This document shows positions 1 to 12,300 of a DNA stretch of 64,000 nucleotides, one piece after another (the first letter of the stretch is position 1; each line of letters starts with the position of its first letter). The notes below the pieces were generated by a model that saw nothing but the letters and a program-made list of their open reading frames with translations, ran no database searches and was not told the DNA's origin. This stretch comes from Callorhinus ursinus (Eukaryota > Chordata > Mammalia > Carnivora > Otariidae), in the NCBI RefSeq assembly GCF_003265705.1, contig NW_020312967.1, forward strand, positions 124,001 to 188,000. The letters run 5' to 3'. The translations under genes and the position numbers were made by a program.

Positions 1-132
1 GATTTTTCAAATTTCTCAGATGAGGACACCTGGCACAGAACACTGGCGGCATTTAGCCCTGGGTGGGGGTGAGAAGGGTGGCAAGAATGAGGGGTAGTCA
101 AAACGAGCCATTCTTTTAGAAAATGCTAAGGA

Positions 133-346
133 GGGGCGCCTGGGTGGCTCAGTCGGTTAAGCATCTGCCTTTGGATCAGGTCATGATCCCAGAGTTCCGG
201 GATCAAGTCCTGCATTGGGCTCCCTGGTCAGTGGGGAGTCTGTTTCTCCCTCTGCTCTACACCCTGCTTGTGCTCTATCTCAGTCACTCTCCCTCTCTCT
301 CTCAAATAAATAAATAAAATCTAAAATAAATAAATAAATAAAATAA
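133..346 (+). mobile_element. Can-SINE (tRNA-Lys-derived)
   Basis: It has the GGCGCCTGGGTGGCTCAG head, CT-rich middle and (AAAT)n tail. The duplication AAAATGCTAAGGAGG occurs on both sides (120-134 and 347-361). Confidence 0.95.
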
Positions 347-349
347 AAA

Positions 350-884
350 ATGCTAAGGAGGGGGAATGGAGGGACAAGCGTGTACATTTCAAGAAAATTC
401 CCAGAGTAATTGTCTTCTCTGGCCTTTTGAGGAGAACCAAATGACTAGGTTAATTAATGTGGTCAAGCTGTTAAGAGAGTACAGAACCTGCATTCAAATT
501 CAGGCCTCCCCCAGCAAAACTTATGCTTTTTCCACTTTATTTCAATGATATATCATGCAATATACATTTAAATTTATTTCCATTTTTGAATCACAAGTAG
601 TAAGTGATCTTTGTAGAAAATTTAAACTAGATAGCACACCTTCATCTATAGAATATTTTTGCCAAGAACTTGTAACATAAATCTAATCAAACTCCTAGAT
701 TCACTTCCACATTACAGTTAAATACATGGAATAGGGAAACAAGTTAAATGACACCACAGAGAAACAGGCAAATCCAGAATTTTGTATATTCTACAAGATA
801 ATTAGCTTGGATTCTTCCAAAAGTCAGTATCATCAAAAAAGAAAAAAAAGGTGGGGGAATAGTTTTTTATTAAAAGGTACTACA
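350..884. other. Unique AT-rich intergenic sequence
   Basis: I see no gene, repeat or regulatory element here. Confidence 0.6.
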
Positions 885-1080
885 GGGGCGCCTGGGTGGC
901 TCAGTCATTGAGTGTTTGCCTTTGTCTCAGTTCAAGATCCCGGGGTCCTGGGATCGAGCCCCACCTCGGGCTCCCTGCTCTGCGGGGAGCCTGCTTCTCC
1001 CTCTCCCATGCCCCCTGCTTGTGTTCCCTCTCTTGCTGTGTCTCTCTCTGTTAAAATAAATAAATAAAATCTTAAAAAAT
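885..1080 (+). mobile_element. Can-SINE
   Basis: It has the GGGGCGCCTGGGTGGCTCAG head and an ATAAATAAAATCTT tail. The diverged duplication AAAAGGTACTACAG / AAAAGGGACTATGG flanks it. Confidence 0.95.
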
Positions 1081-1544
1081 AAAAGGGACTATGGAGACTT
1101 AAAAACCAAATGTAATATGTGAACTTTGACTGTTGAACTGGGATCTGGAGGGAAAGATGATGAAAGACATATTTTGGGATAATTAAGGAAATCTGAATAT
1201 GGAATGGACATCATATAATTCTATAAGATTGGTGATAATTTGGGGGGTTAGTTAAGTTAGGTATGATGATGGTATTATGGTTATTTATGAGAGTATACTA
1301 ATTCTTGGAGATGCATGTTAAATTGCATAGGGGTGAAGCATGGTGTCTGCAACTTTTAAATGATAATACACACACATATATACACAGAGATAGAGGAGGG
1401 AACAAAAAATGTTAATAATGCGTGAATCTAGGGGATACAGATGTTCAAGGAACTCTTCCTTCAGGTTCTCTATATGTTTGACATTTTTCAGGAAAGGAGA
1501 AATATATATATTTACTCATATAACTGTGAGGGATGGGTGGGGGG

Positions 1545-1665
1545 AGACGGATTGTAAGCTCCATGAACATGGGACTGACATCTTGTTCACTCTTGGATCC
1601 CAGGACTTAGCTAGAAGGCCTAGCTCATGGAAGGAGCTATAAATAACTACTAAAAGAAGAAATGA
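1545..1665 (+). mobile_element. L2 3'-end fragment
   Basis: GTAAGCTCCATGAACATGGG, CTTGTTCACTCTTGGATCCC and ATAAATAACTACTAAAAG follow the conserved L2 3' end. Confidence 0.55.
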
Positions 1666-1682
1666 GACAGGGAAGGAAAGAA

Positions 1683-1726
1683 AGAGGGGAGGGAGGGAGG
1701 AAGGAAGGAAGGAAGGAAGGAAGGCA
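1683..1726 (+). repeat. (GGGA)n/(GGAA)n purine microsatellite
   Basis: GGGA units are followed by about seven AAGG units. Confidence 0.9.
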
Positions 1727-1874
1727 GGCAAGCAACAAGGCCATCCTTGGTCCCGGCACTCAGGAATAACCAGCAGGAGCATGTGGCTGTACAGTGTCCA
1801 AGACTTTTTCCATCACACAGATAAATCCATTTCTAAAAATGCTGCATTAGTAGAAACATCAGGTTCTAGAATCA

Positions 1875-2035
1875 AAAGTGCCCTGGGAATCATCCACATC
1901 CTTACACAGTTGAAGAAACTGAAGCCCCAGAGCAAGGTGACTAAGGTCACCTGGCAAGTTAGTGACTGAGCCCTAGTCCTCTGTCCTATGACCAAGGCTC
2001 CTCCCATCACACTAAACTGTCTTGCTTCCAGCTTT
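1875..2035 (-). mobile_element. MIR fragment
   Basis: TTGAAGAAACTGAAGCCCCA, GTGACTAAGGTCACCTGGCA and TAGTGACTGAGCCCTAGTCC match the reverse MIR core. Confidence 0.6.
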
Positions 2036-2039
2036 GGCA

Positions 2040-2974
2040 AAACTAGTCACCTATCCATTGTAATTTAAATGGAAATCATACAAGAGCCATGCTTAGTTAC
2101 TCCTAGGCTTTCATTTTACTGAAAGGAAAATTCTGTCCAGCACAGCAGTTTTGATGACCTATCAAGCTTGCCAAACTAAGATTCCTGAAAGGACAGAAAA
2201 GTAAAAGTAAATATTGGATGTCATGCATTGTGCTACGAGCCTCCCTAGCTATGGTTTTATTTACTTCTCCCAATGGCCCTGTGAAACGCATTATATTTTA
2301 TAAAGTCTACCCCCTACAACCTACCTTTTATGGTTAAAAGGTGAAAACAATTTCAAGATGGAAAAGGGAAGGGAAGGAAAAGGAAACAGATAACAGACAA
2401 CTGAAAAATGTTCCTGAACCCTGTGAAAACTTAATAACTGTTTCTCCATGAAATAGAATAAATATTCATATAGCCCTGTGGGGTTAACAAGAGGGGAAAT
2501 CTAACATGTCAAATAATAAACTAGCTTAGTAAACTGACAAATCCAATGATAAATTATTGGATGGGGGGGAAATCCAAACAATAATTAGAATGTAAGAATC
2601 CATGAGTTAAGAAGTTATAATAGGAAGGCCTATATGGACCATAATTTATTAAAAAGTAGACACTGATGCTAATATAATTCATTTCAGGCTCAGCACGTTC
2701 ACTCATTCTGTCTAGCATTTCCTTTCAAGGAAAAAAAAATACAAACCATTGTACAGAAAAAGAGTGAAAGGAATGGTACAATCTAAAATTTCAGAAAATA
2801 ATCCACAAAAGGTTAAAGGAATGCCTCTTTCAAGAGCAATCTAATCTGGACAGAAGCACGTTTGGACCTAGATTTTAAATGGGCAGTATTTTAAATCTAG
2901 TTTGTAAGGATTTTAGGGTGAATGCGGCCTGGGTCCCTGTCCTAAATCATATGTTAACACTTAACATACATTTT
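2040..2974. other. Intergenic sequence without recognised content
   Basis: AT-rich. A weak MIR/L2-like stretch (ATTGTGCTACGAGCCTCCCT) lies near 2225. Nothing else is supportable. Confidence 0.5.
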
Positions 2975-2990
2975 GAATTATCTTCCTCTT

Positions 2991-3197
2991 TTGTTTTGTT
3001 TTTTTTTTAAAGATTTTATTTATTTATTTGACAGAGAGAGACACAGCAAGAGAGGGAACACAAGCAGGGGGAGTGGGAGAGGGAGAAGCAGGTTCTCCGC
3101 TGAGCAGGGAGCCCAATGCGGGGCTTGATCCCAGGACCCTGGGATCATGACCTGAGCCGAAGGCAGATGCTCAACAACTGAGCCACCTAGGCGCTCT
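2991..3197 (-). mobile_element. Can-SINE, reverse
   Basis: It runs from a T-rich AAAGATTTTATTTATTTATT start to GCCACCTAGGCGCTC. The duplication is GAATTATCTTCCTCTT / GAATATATCTTCCTCTT (2975 and 3198). Confidence 0.95.
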
Positions 3198-3392
3198 GAA
3201 TATATCTTCCTCTTAAAAATATTATTTCTACCTTTACTACACAAGGGAAAGAGAAGTGGGTGATTGAAGACAAAGTTCACTTTTGTATGAAAAAGAGACA
3301 CAGGAATTCTGAACTGGCCTTGCAAGAGTACTCAGATAATTACTCCAGTTTTATATTTTGTGTAGACAGAGTCTAAAAGTTTAAAAACGGAA

Positions 3393-3555
3393 AGCGCCTG
3401 GGTGGCTCAGTTGGTTAAGCATGTGCCTTCGGCTCAGGTCATGATCCCAGCATCCTGGAATCGAGTTCCATATCGGGCTCCCGGCTCAGTGGAGAGCCTG
3501 CTTCTCCTTCTGACCCTCTCCCCTCTCATGTGTTTCTCTCTTGCTCACTCTCTAA

Positions 3556-3602
<47 letters not shown>

Positions 3603-3629
3603 AATCTTTTAATAAATAAATAAATAAAT
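3393..3629 (+). mobile_element. Can-SINE with long (AAAT)n tail
   Basis: The head GCGCCTGGGTGGCTCAGTTG is followed by an unusually long (AAAT)n tail (about 3553-3629). The duplication is AAAAGTTTAAAAACGGA / AAAAGTTTAAAACCGGA. Confidence 0.95.
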
Positions 3630-3963
3630 AAAAGTTTAAAACCGGAATTATTTAGGCAAGTTGGCCAGCTGTTATTCTACAATAAAACTAGGGACTTTAA
3701 TAGATCACAACATGATTAAAACAGTTGTATTCAAGTGATTTATAAGGTCTATATAATTATTTATAATAGAGCTTATTTTTCTTTAAAATATGTGAATTTT
3801 AACTGGAGAAATGAAAAACTTTATGATCGTAAAAGGATGATTTCATGAGAATGGAAATGGAAAAGTTCCTTGATATTCTGTCAGTTAGGAAAAACACTTC
3901 TAGCAGTTTTAAGAATTATACTTGAAAAACTTACTGATATATTTATTAGAAATAATATTTCCT

Positions 3964-4077
3964 GGGGGGTGTCTGGCTGGCTCAGTCAGTGGAGCATATG
4001 ACTCTTGATCTCAGGCTTGTGAGTTCAAGCCCTATGTTGGGTATAGAGATTAGTTAAAAATAAAATCATTAAAAAAA
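3964..4077 (+). mobile_element. Short, older Can-SINE subfamily copy
   Basis: This is a 114-bp copy with GACTCTTGATCTCAGG and TTGTGAGTTCAAGCCC, the shorter older subfamily lacking the CT-rich domain. A perfect 16-bp duplication AGAAATAATATTTCCT lies at 3948-3963 and 4078-4093. Confidence 0.9.
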
Positions 4078-4520
4078 AGAAATAATATTTCCTTATAAAG
4101 TATCATTATAATATGCCAATCAGCAACCAAAGTGTCTGATCACCTAGTTCTTCTACCCAAATACTCACTCACATACATGTTCAAATTGTAAAGCTATAGA
4201 ATCAAGATGGATATTTGTCTTCAGAGCATGGAGGGCTGTCTACTTCCTATCAACCAGGACATCTTCACTCAGAGGTAACTGATTGTGTATGGTATATGAC
4301 ATTAGGACAACCCACTCCACTGTCACCTGATTTTCCACCTTTAGATGAAACAGCTTTGTGTAGAGAAAAGGGATCGGACCACGTATTGGAAGGCCAGGGT
4401 TTTTTTCTTAACTCCGCCACTAACAACTGTGGCAATGCTGGTGATCCCCAGACAGCCTCAGTTTACTTATCAGCAAGATGAGGGAGCTGGTCTGCCTCAG
4501 TGGTTTTCAAACTTGTTTTA

Positions 4521-4729
4521 TTTATATTTATTTTTTTAAGATTTTTATTTATTTATTTGAGAGAGAGAGAGAGAATGAGAGACAGAGAGCACAAGGGGGG
4601 GAGGGTCAGACGAGAAGCAGACTCCCTGCTGAGCAGGGAGCCCAATGTGGGAATCGATCCTGGATCGACTCCAGGATCATGACCTGAGCTGAAGGCAGTT
4701 GCTTAACGAACTGAACAACCCAGGCGCCC
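4521..4729 (-). mobile_element. Can-SINE, reverse
   Basis: It ends CAACCCAGGCGCCC. The duplication TTCAAACTTGTTTTA lies at 4506-4520 and 4730-4744. Another SINE in the opposite orientation starts 30 bp downstream. Confidence 0.95.
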
Positions 4730-4759
4730 TTCAAACTTGTTTTAAAATCCACAGATCCT

Positions 4760-4972
4760 GGGGTGCCTGGGTGGCTCAGTCGGGTAAGCAGCCAAGTCCT
4801 GATTTAGGCTCAGGTCATGATCTCAGGACCCTGAGATCAAGCCCTGCATCAGGCTCTGTGCTCAGCATGGAGTCTGTTTCAGGTTTCTCTCTCTCCTTCT
4901 CCCTCTGCCCCTTCCCCTACTTGCGCACTCTCTCTCTCTAAAATAAATAAATAAATCTTCAAATATATATAT
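4760..4972 (+). mobile_element. Can-SINE
   Basis: It starts GGGTGCCTGGGTGGCTCAG. The duplication TTTAAAATCCACAGATCC / TTTTAAATCCACAGATCC overlaps the right duplication of the neighbouring reverse SINE. Confidence 0.95.
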
Positions 4973-4989
4973 ATTTTAAATCCACAGAT

Positions 4990-6360
4990 CCCTTCCTTCA
5001 AACAGAATCTCACACACTGCTATCACATCAAATGGGTAATAAGGAAGCAGAAGTTTAGGAAGTCAAGTGGATCTGTCCACTGTTCCCAGAGCCCCCAGGA
5101 AAGTTCCATAAAGCACCTCAGTGGTTCCCCTAAGTACAGTGTTAAAACCACCAGAGTTTAGCTTTTCTGTAACACAAAAGTCCTTAACAATAGACCCCCT
5201 GATAAATAAGAATTATAAACAAAATTTTGTTTGGTCTGCCCAGTGTTTTATTTATTCACGTATTTTCATTTAAATGTCATTAGGTAGACTTGTACCCTCC
5301 AGTTCCACCCATCCTATACCACACTCTCTGTTGCTGACACCAGTGGCTTTTTCACACACACATTCATGCTAAATGCCAGGGTCCTGAGTTCGTGAGTTTG
5401 TGACCATGTGATCTAACATCTCCTTTACCACTAACATCCTATGATTATTTTTTTAAATTGAATATTGCTTCCTAACTGGTTTCCTCTTTTAAATTGCAAA
5501 CAATTCTAAGAAAGGTAATTCAACCATTCCAAAACAGTTCTAAGGTAAATAAGTTGATCAGAATTCTCTCTCTAGCTTGATGCTGAAAATCATGGTCACA
5601 GTAGGGACTCATGGGACAAGTTACTGAAAGGTGAAGGGAAAAGTGAGGGTGGGCATAAAAGATACATTCGATTTTCTTACCAAAGTTGACCTAGGGGATC
5701 ATTGGGGAAATGAGTAATTCCAGGGATGAGGCAGAGTAAATAGAAGATGAGCTAAAGAGAGTGAGGCGGTGCGTCGAAGCATCATGGAATCATAGCACAA
5801 AGACAAACCAGGATGAAGGTGCCGCCCACTGGGCAAAGCTGGGAAAATCTGGATTCAAAATTAAAAAATGACAGTAAGAGATTATAAACCCACAGAAAAA
5901 CATAAGAATCCATGAGTTCATACTTAAATAAGTAAATGGGAGAATGGAAAGCTCTTCCTCACAGCAAAATCCCAACTAATAAAGCCATAAGGAATAATGG
6001 AGTCAGAACATCAGCAGTGGATGCTAAAGTAGTCAGAAAACATTTTAGAAACAAGATATTGACATAGTCTCAAAATATCTTCCCAGAAATTACTTGTAAT
6101 TTAGAAAGAAAACCTGTAACATTATGGTGGAGAAAGTAACTTAACCAAGAGATCAATGCCAATGTCACTGATATTGGGATGAATGGACATCAGGTAATTC
6201 CTGATATGGTACATCAACAGACATCACCTCAATGGTATCTCTGCCAAAAAATACATAATCCAAGTCTAAATATGAGGAAACCCCAGCCAAACCCAGAATG
6301 AGGGGGCTTTCTACAAAATTTAAAAACCAAAACAAAGAAGAGTATTGATCTGCTCTCTTT
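4990..6360. other. Intergenic sequence without recognised content
   Basis: I recognise no gene and no repeat of known family. Short open frames have no coding features. Confidence 0.5.
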
Positions 6361-6377
6361 AAAAAATGTCAAGTTAA

Positions 6378-6578
6378 TGGGGTACCTGGCTGGCTCAGTC
6401 AGTTAAGCATCCAAATCTAGGTATCATCTCAAGGTCGCAGGATCAAGCCCCACATGGGGCTCTATGTTCAGCGTGGAGTCCACTTCAGATTCTTTCTCCC
6501 TCTCCCTCCCCTTCTGCCCCTCTCTGCTCACACATGCATGCATGCTCTCTCTCTCTCAAATTCATAAAATCTTTTTCA
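6378..6578 (+). mobile_element. Can-SINE abutting the full-length LINE-1
   Basis: It starts GGGGTACCTGGCTGGCTCAG and ends CTTTTTC before AAAA. The duplication AAAAAATGTCAAGTTAA lies at 6361-6377 and 6579-6595. The L1 insertion begins 15 bp beyond it. Confidence 0.95.
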
Positions 6579-6609
6579 AAAAAATGTCAAGTTAAGAAAG
6601 CAAAGGCTG

Positions 6610-7832
6610 GGGGAGGAGCAAGATGGCGGAGGAGGAGACCTAAATTTCGTCTGGTCCCAGGAATTAAGCTAGATAGGGATCAAACCATTCTGAACACCTA
6701 CAAAATCAACAGGAGATCAAAGAAAAGAATAGCAGCACCACTCTGAACAGAAAAGCGACCACTTTCTGGAAGGTAGGACGTGCGGAGAAGTGAATCCGAG
6801 GCGATATTCGGGAGGCTAGACGGTGGGAGACGGGGTCTCTGTAGGCCACTTCTGGCAAGTGATAGAGCCGCGGAGCACAAAATCGGAACTTTCAGAAGTC
6901 GGCTACGCTGAGGGACGTCGCTCCAGTGGCTAAGCGGGGGGTGGAACCCTCACAGGACAGTGTGATCTCAGGACCCTCGGGGTCACAGAAAGACCAGGGG
7001 TGCCCGAGTGTGGCAGAGCTCCCAGGTATTGGAGCGGGGAAGCCGGCTGCAGAGACAGAGCCCAGGAGTGGGCTTTCAGCTCGGGGTTGCCATAAACTGT
7101 GATCTGTGGCACAGTCGGGCCACTGCTCCTCAGGCAGGGACCCAACAAGTGGCAGATCCAGGGGGACTCCCCTTCCTCCCCCAGGAGAAGAAGCGTGGGA
7201 GCGCACCGCAGCGATCTGCTGGGTTTGGAGACTCCACACGGGGTCGTGGGCCAGGGACAGAAACACTCGGTCACAGGCCGGGTGAGCACAGAGTGCAGCC
7301 GGAGACCGGGCAGATGGGAGTGACTGACTGCTTTTCTCTGGGGGCTCATGAGGACTGGGGCCGCGAATTCTTGGCTCCTCTGGGGAGAAGATTGGGAGGC
7401 CGCCATTTTCACTCTCGTCCTCCAAAGCTGTACCGAGAGCTTGCAGGGAACAAAAGCTCCCGAGAGCAAACCCACGCAGATTACTTAGCCCGGACCCGGG
7501 AAGGGCAGGGCAATTCCGCCTCCGGCAAAGACATTTGGGAACCACGGCAACAGGCCCCTCCCCCAGATCAGCAAGAACAGCCCGCCAAGACCAAGTTTAC
7601 TGATCAATGAGAACGGCGGAACTCCAGAGCTAGGGGAATACTGCACATAGAATTCATGGGTTTTTTCCCATGATTCTTTACTTTTTCAAAGTTAATTTTT
7701 TAATTTTCTTTTTTTTATTTTTCTTTTTCCCTTTTTCAACCACCATCTTATCAATCCCTTTTATAAAAATCTTTTTTGTCTTCCATTCTTAAGAGTCATA
7801 TTCTATCCCTTCACAGTAATTAATCTTATTTT

Positions 7833-7875
<43 letters not shown>

Positions 7876-8395
7876 CTCTCTTTAAAATTTTGGGATACAG
7901 TTTCTTCTAACAGACCAAAATATACCCTAAATCTCTTCTGTATCGCTTTGCTCTAGTCTCCTGCCTGATCATATTCTCTCCCTTTTTTTTTTAAATCCTC
8001 TTTTCAACCAAATTCTTATCAATTCATTTTATAAAATCTTTTATAATTTTCACCTTTACATTCATATTCCTTCTCTTCATTGTATTTACCCATATTTTTG
8101 TACATATATAAGTATTTCTTTCTTTAAAATTTTGGGAAGAACTTTCTTCTAACAGACCAAAATATGCCCAAAATCTAGTGTGTGGCACTGATCTATGCAC
8201 CAGCCTGATCATATTTGATCATATTGTTTTTTGTTTTGTTTTGTTTTTTAACTTTTTATTTTCTTTTTTCTTTCTTTCCCTGTCTTTTCCCCCAGTTTCA
8301 GGACTCTTCTGATTTGCTTAGTGTATATTTTTCTGGGGTCGTTGTTACCCTGTTAGCATTTTGTTCTCTCATTCATCTGTTCTTCTCTGGACAAA
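6610..8395 (+). promoter_or_regulatory. LINE-1 5' UTR / internal promoter
   Basis: About 1.8 kb lies before ORF1. The first kilobase is GC-rich with many CpGs and a YY1-type site near the start, as in other mammalian L1 promoters. The second part is T-rich and has an imperfect tandem duplication (about 7730-7975 and 7998-8215) plus a (TA)n tract at 7835-7869. Moderately long open frames occur on both strands (for example 7008-7610 + and 6892-7545 -), but they resemble no protein I know and are probably composition effects. Confidence 0.75.
7835..7869 (+). repeat. (TA)n inside the LINE-1 5' UTR
   Basis: This is an uninterrupted TA repeat of about 35 bp in the T-rich half of the L1 leader. Confidence 0.95.
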
Positions 8396-9264
8396 ATGAC
8401 AAGATGGAAAAAATCACCTCAGAAAAAAGAACAAGAGGCAGTACCGACTGCCAGGGACCTAATCAATATGGACATTAGTAAGAGATTGGAACTAGAGTTC
8501 AGAATCATGATTTTAAAGATACTAGCTGGGCTTGAAAAAAGCATGGAAGATATCAGAGAAACCCTTTCTGGAGAAATAAAAGACCTAAAATCTAACCAAG
8601 TCGAAATGAAAAAGGCTATTAATGAGGTGCAATCAAAAATGGAGGCTCTAAATGCTAGGATAAATGAGGCAGAAGAAAGAATTAGTGATATAGAAGACCA
8701 AATGATTGAAAATAAAGAAGCTGAGAAAAAGAGATAAACAACTACTGGATCACGAGGGCAGAATTCAAGAGATAAGTGATACCATAAGATGAAACAATAT
8801 GAGAATAATTGGATCCCAGAAGAAGAAGAAAGAGAGAGAGGGGTAGAAGGTATATTGGAGCAAATTATAGCAGAGAACTTCCCTAACTGGGGAAGGAAAC
8901 AGGCATCAAAATCCAGGAGGCACAGAGAACTCCCCTAAATATCAATAGAAATAGGTCAACACCCCGACATCTCATATTAAAACTTAAGAGTCTCAGAGAC
9001 AAAGAAAAAATCCTAAAAGCAGCTCGGAAGAAGAGATATGTAACCTACAGTGGTAGAAACATAGAGACCTGGCAGGCCAGAAAGGACTGGCATGATATAT
9101 TCAGAGCACTAAATGAGAAAAATATGCAGCCAAGAATACTATATCCAGCTAGGCTGTCACTGAAAATAGAAGGAGAGGTAAAAAGCTTCCAGGACAAACA
9201 AAAACCAAAAGAATTTGCAAACACGAAACCAGCCCTACAAGAAATATTGAAAGGGGTCCTCTAA
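8396..9264 (+). pseudogene. LINE-1 ORF1 remnant (RNA-binding/chaperone protein), broken
   Basis: ORF1p normally forms a coiled-coil trimer that binds L1 RNA. The frame opens with MTRWKKSPQKKEQ and runs 113 codons through a long charged coiled coil (LEKSMEDIRETLSGEIKDLK; ISDIEDQM). It then meets a stop at 8735-8737. The RNA-binding half is recognisable to a stop at 9262-9264 only by changing frame. The protein would be truncated within the coiled coil and inactive. Confidence 0.85.
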
Positions 9265-9311
9265 GCAAAGAGAGAGCCTAAAAGTAACATAGACCAGAAA
9301 GAAAACAGACA

Positions 9312-12300
9312 ATGTACAATAACAGTCACCTTACAGGCAATACAGTGGCACTAAATTCCTATCTTTCAATGGTTACCCTGAATGTAAATGGGCTCAATGC
9401 CCCAATCAAAAGACACAGTCTATCAGATTAGATAAAAAAACAAGACCCATCGATAAGCTGTCTGCAAGAGACTCATTTTAGACCAAAGACACACCCAGAT
9501 TGAAAGTGAGGGGGTGGAAAACCATTTACCATGCTCATGGACACCAAAAGAAAGCTGGGGTGGCAATCCTGATATCAGACAATTTAGATTTTAAACCAAA
9601 GACTGTAATAAGAGATGAGGAAGGACACTATATCCTACTTAAAGGGTCTATCCAACAAGAAGCTCTAACAATTGTAAATATCTATGCCTTTAACATGGGA
9701 GCAGCCAATTACATAAGGCAGTTAATAACAAAAGCAAAGAAACACATCGACAACAATACAATAATAGTGGGGGACTTTAACACCCCCCTCCCTGAAATGG
9801 ACAGATCATCTAAGCAAAAGATCAACAAGGAAATAAAGACTTTAAATGACACACTGGACCAAATGGACCTAACAGATCTATTCAGAATACTCCATCCCAA
9901 AGCAACAGAATAGACATTCTTCTCTAGTGCCCATGGAACATTCTCCAGAATAGATCACATCCTAGGTCACAAATCAGGTCTCAACCAGTACCAAAAGCCT
10001 GGGATCATTCCCTGCATATTTTCGGACCACAGTGCTTTGAAACTAGAACTCAATCACAAGAGGAAAGTCGGAAAGAACTCAAATACATGGAGGCTAAAGA
10101 GTATCCTACTAAAGAATGAATGGGTCAACCAGGAAATTAAAGGAAGAATTTAAAAAATTCATGGAAACCAATGAAAATGAAAACACAACTCTTCAAAATC
10201 CTTGGGATGCAGCAAAGGCAGTCCTAAGAGGAAAGTATGTAGCAGTAAAAGCTTTTCTCAAGAAACAAGAAAGATCTCAAATACAAAACCTAACCCTACG
10301 CCTAAAGGAGCTGGAGGAAGAACAGCAATTAAAGCCTAAACCCAGCAGGAGAACAGAAATAATAAAGATCAGAGCAGAAATAAATGAAATAGATACCAAA
10401 AGAACAGTAGGACAGATCAATGAAACAAGGAGCTGGTTCTTTGAAAGAATTAAGAAGATTGATAAACCCCTGGCCAGACTTATTAAAAAAAAAAGAAAAA
10501 TGACCCAAATAAACAAAATCATAATGAAAGAGGAGAGATCACAACCAACACCAAACAAATACAAACAATTATAAGAACATATTATGAGCAACTCTATGCC
10601 AGCAAATTAGATAACCTGGAAGAAATGGGTGCATTCCTAGAGATCTATCAACTACCAAAACTGAACCAGGAAGAAATAGAAAACCTGAACAGACCTATAA
10701 CCACTAAGGAAATTGAAGCAGTCATCAAAAATTTCCCAACAAACAAAAGTCCAGGGCCCAGATGGCTTTCCAGAGGAATTCTACCAAACATTTCAAGAAT
10801 TAATACCTATTCTTCTGAAACTCTTCCAAAAATGAGAAATGGAAGGAAAACTTCCAAACTCGTTTTATGAGGCCACCATTACCTTGATCCCCAAACCAGA
10901 CAAAGACGCCATCAAAAAGGAGAATTACAGACCAATATCCTTGATGAACATGGATGCAAAAATTCTCACCAAAATACTAGCCAATAGGATCCAACGGTAC
11001 ATTGAAAGGATTATTCACCAAGACCAAGTGGGATTTATCCCTGGGCTGCAAGGTTGGTTCAATATCCACAAATCACCCAATGTGATACAATACATTAAGA
11101 AAAGAAAGAACAAGAACCATATGATCCTCTCAATAGACGTAGAAAAAGCATTTGACAAAGTACAGCATCCTTTCTTGATCGAAACTCTTCAGAGTATAGG
11201 AATAGAGGGTTTAAACCTTAATATCATAAAAGCCATCTATGTAAACCCACAGCGAATATCATTCTCAATGGGGAAAAACTGAGAGCTTTTCCCCTAAGGT
11301 CAGGAACACAGCAGGGATGTCCACTATCACCACTGCTATTCAACATAGTAGTAGAAGTCCTAGCCACAGCAATCAGACAACAAAAATAAAAAAAGGTATA
11401 CAAATCGGCAAAGAAATCAAACTCACTGTTTGCAGATGATATGATACTTTTTGTGGAAAACCCAAGAGACTCCACCCCAAAACTGCTAGAAATCATACAG
11501 GAATTCAGTAAAGTGGCAGGATAAAAAATCAATGCACAGAAATCAGTGGCATTCCCGTACACCAACAACAAGACAGAAGAAAGAGAAATTAAGGAGTTGA
11601 TCCCATTTACAATTGCACCTAAAACCATAAGACACCTAGGAATAAATCTAACCAAAGAGGCAAAGGATCTGTACTCAGAAAAACATAAAATACTCATGGA
11701 AGAAATTGAGGAAGACACAAAGAAATGGAAAAATGTTCCATGCTCATGGATTAGAAGAACAAATATTATGAAGATGTCAATGCTACCTAGAGCAATCTAC
11801 ACACTTAATGCAATCTCTATCAAAATACCATCCACTTTTTTCAAAGAAATGGAACAAATAATCCTAAAATTTGTATGGTACCAGAAAGGACTCCAAATAG
11901 CCAGAGGAATATTGAAAAAGAAAAGCAAAGCTGTTGGCATCACAATTCCGGACTTCAAGCTCTATTACAAAGCTGTCATCATCAAGACAGTATGGTACTG
12001 GCACAAAAACAGACACATAGATCAATGGAACAGAATAGAGAGACCAGAAATGGACCCTCAACTCTATGGTCAACTGATCTTCGACAAAGCAGGAAAGAAT
12101 GTCCAATGGAAAAAAGACAGTCTCTTCAACAAATGGTGTTGGGAAAATCAGACAGCCACATGCAGAAGAAAATGAAACTGGACCAATTCCTTACACCACA
12201 CACGAAAATAGACTCAAAATGGTTGAAAGACCTAAATGTGAGACAGGAGTCCATCAAAATCCTAAAGGAGAACACAGGCAGCAACCTCTTCGACCTCAGC

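Noticed and set aside
133..180. tRNA-like head of the Can-SINEs as a tRNA gene
   Set aside because: The tRNA-derived head is decayed and attached to a SINE body. No complete cloverleaf tRNA gene was seen anywhere in the window.
6892..7545. 217-codon minus-strand open frame and a 200-codon plus-strand frame (7008-7610) in the same place
   Set aside because: They lie in the GC-rich LINE-1 5' UTR, resemble no protein I know, and the low-stop composition explains them. The antisense L1 ORF0 described so far is primate-specific.
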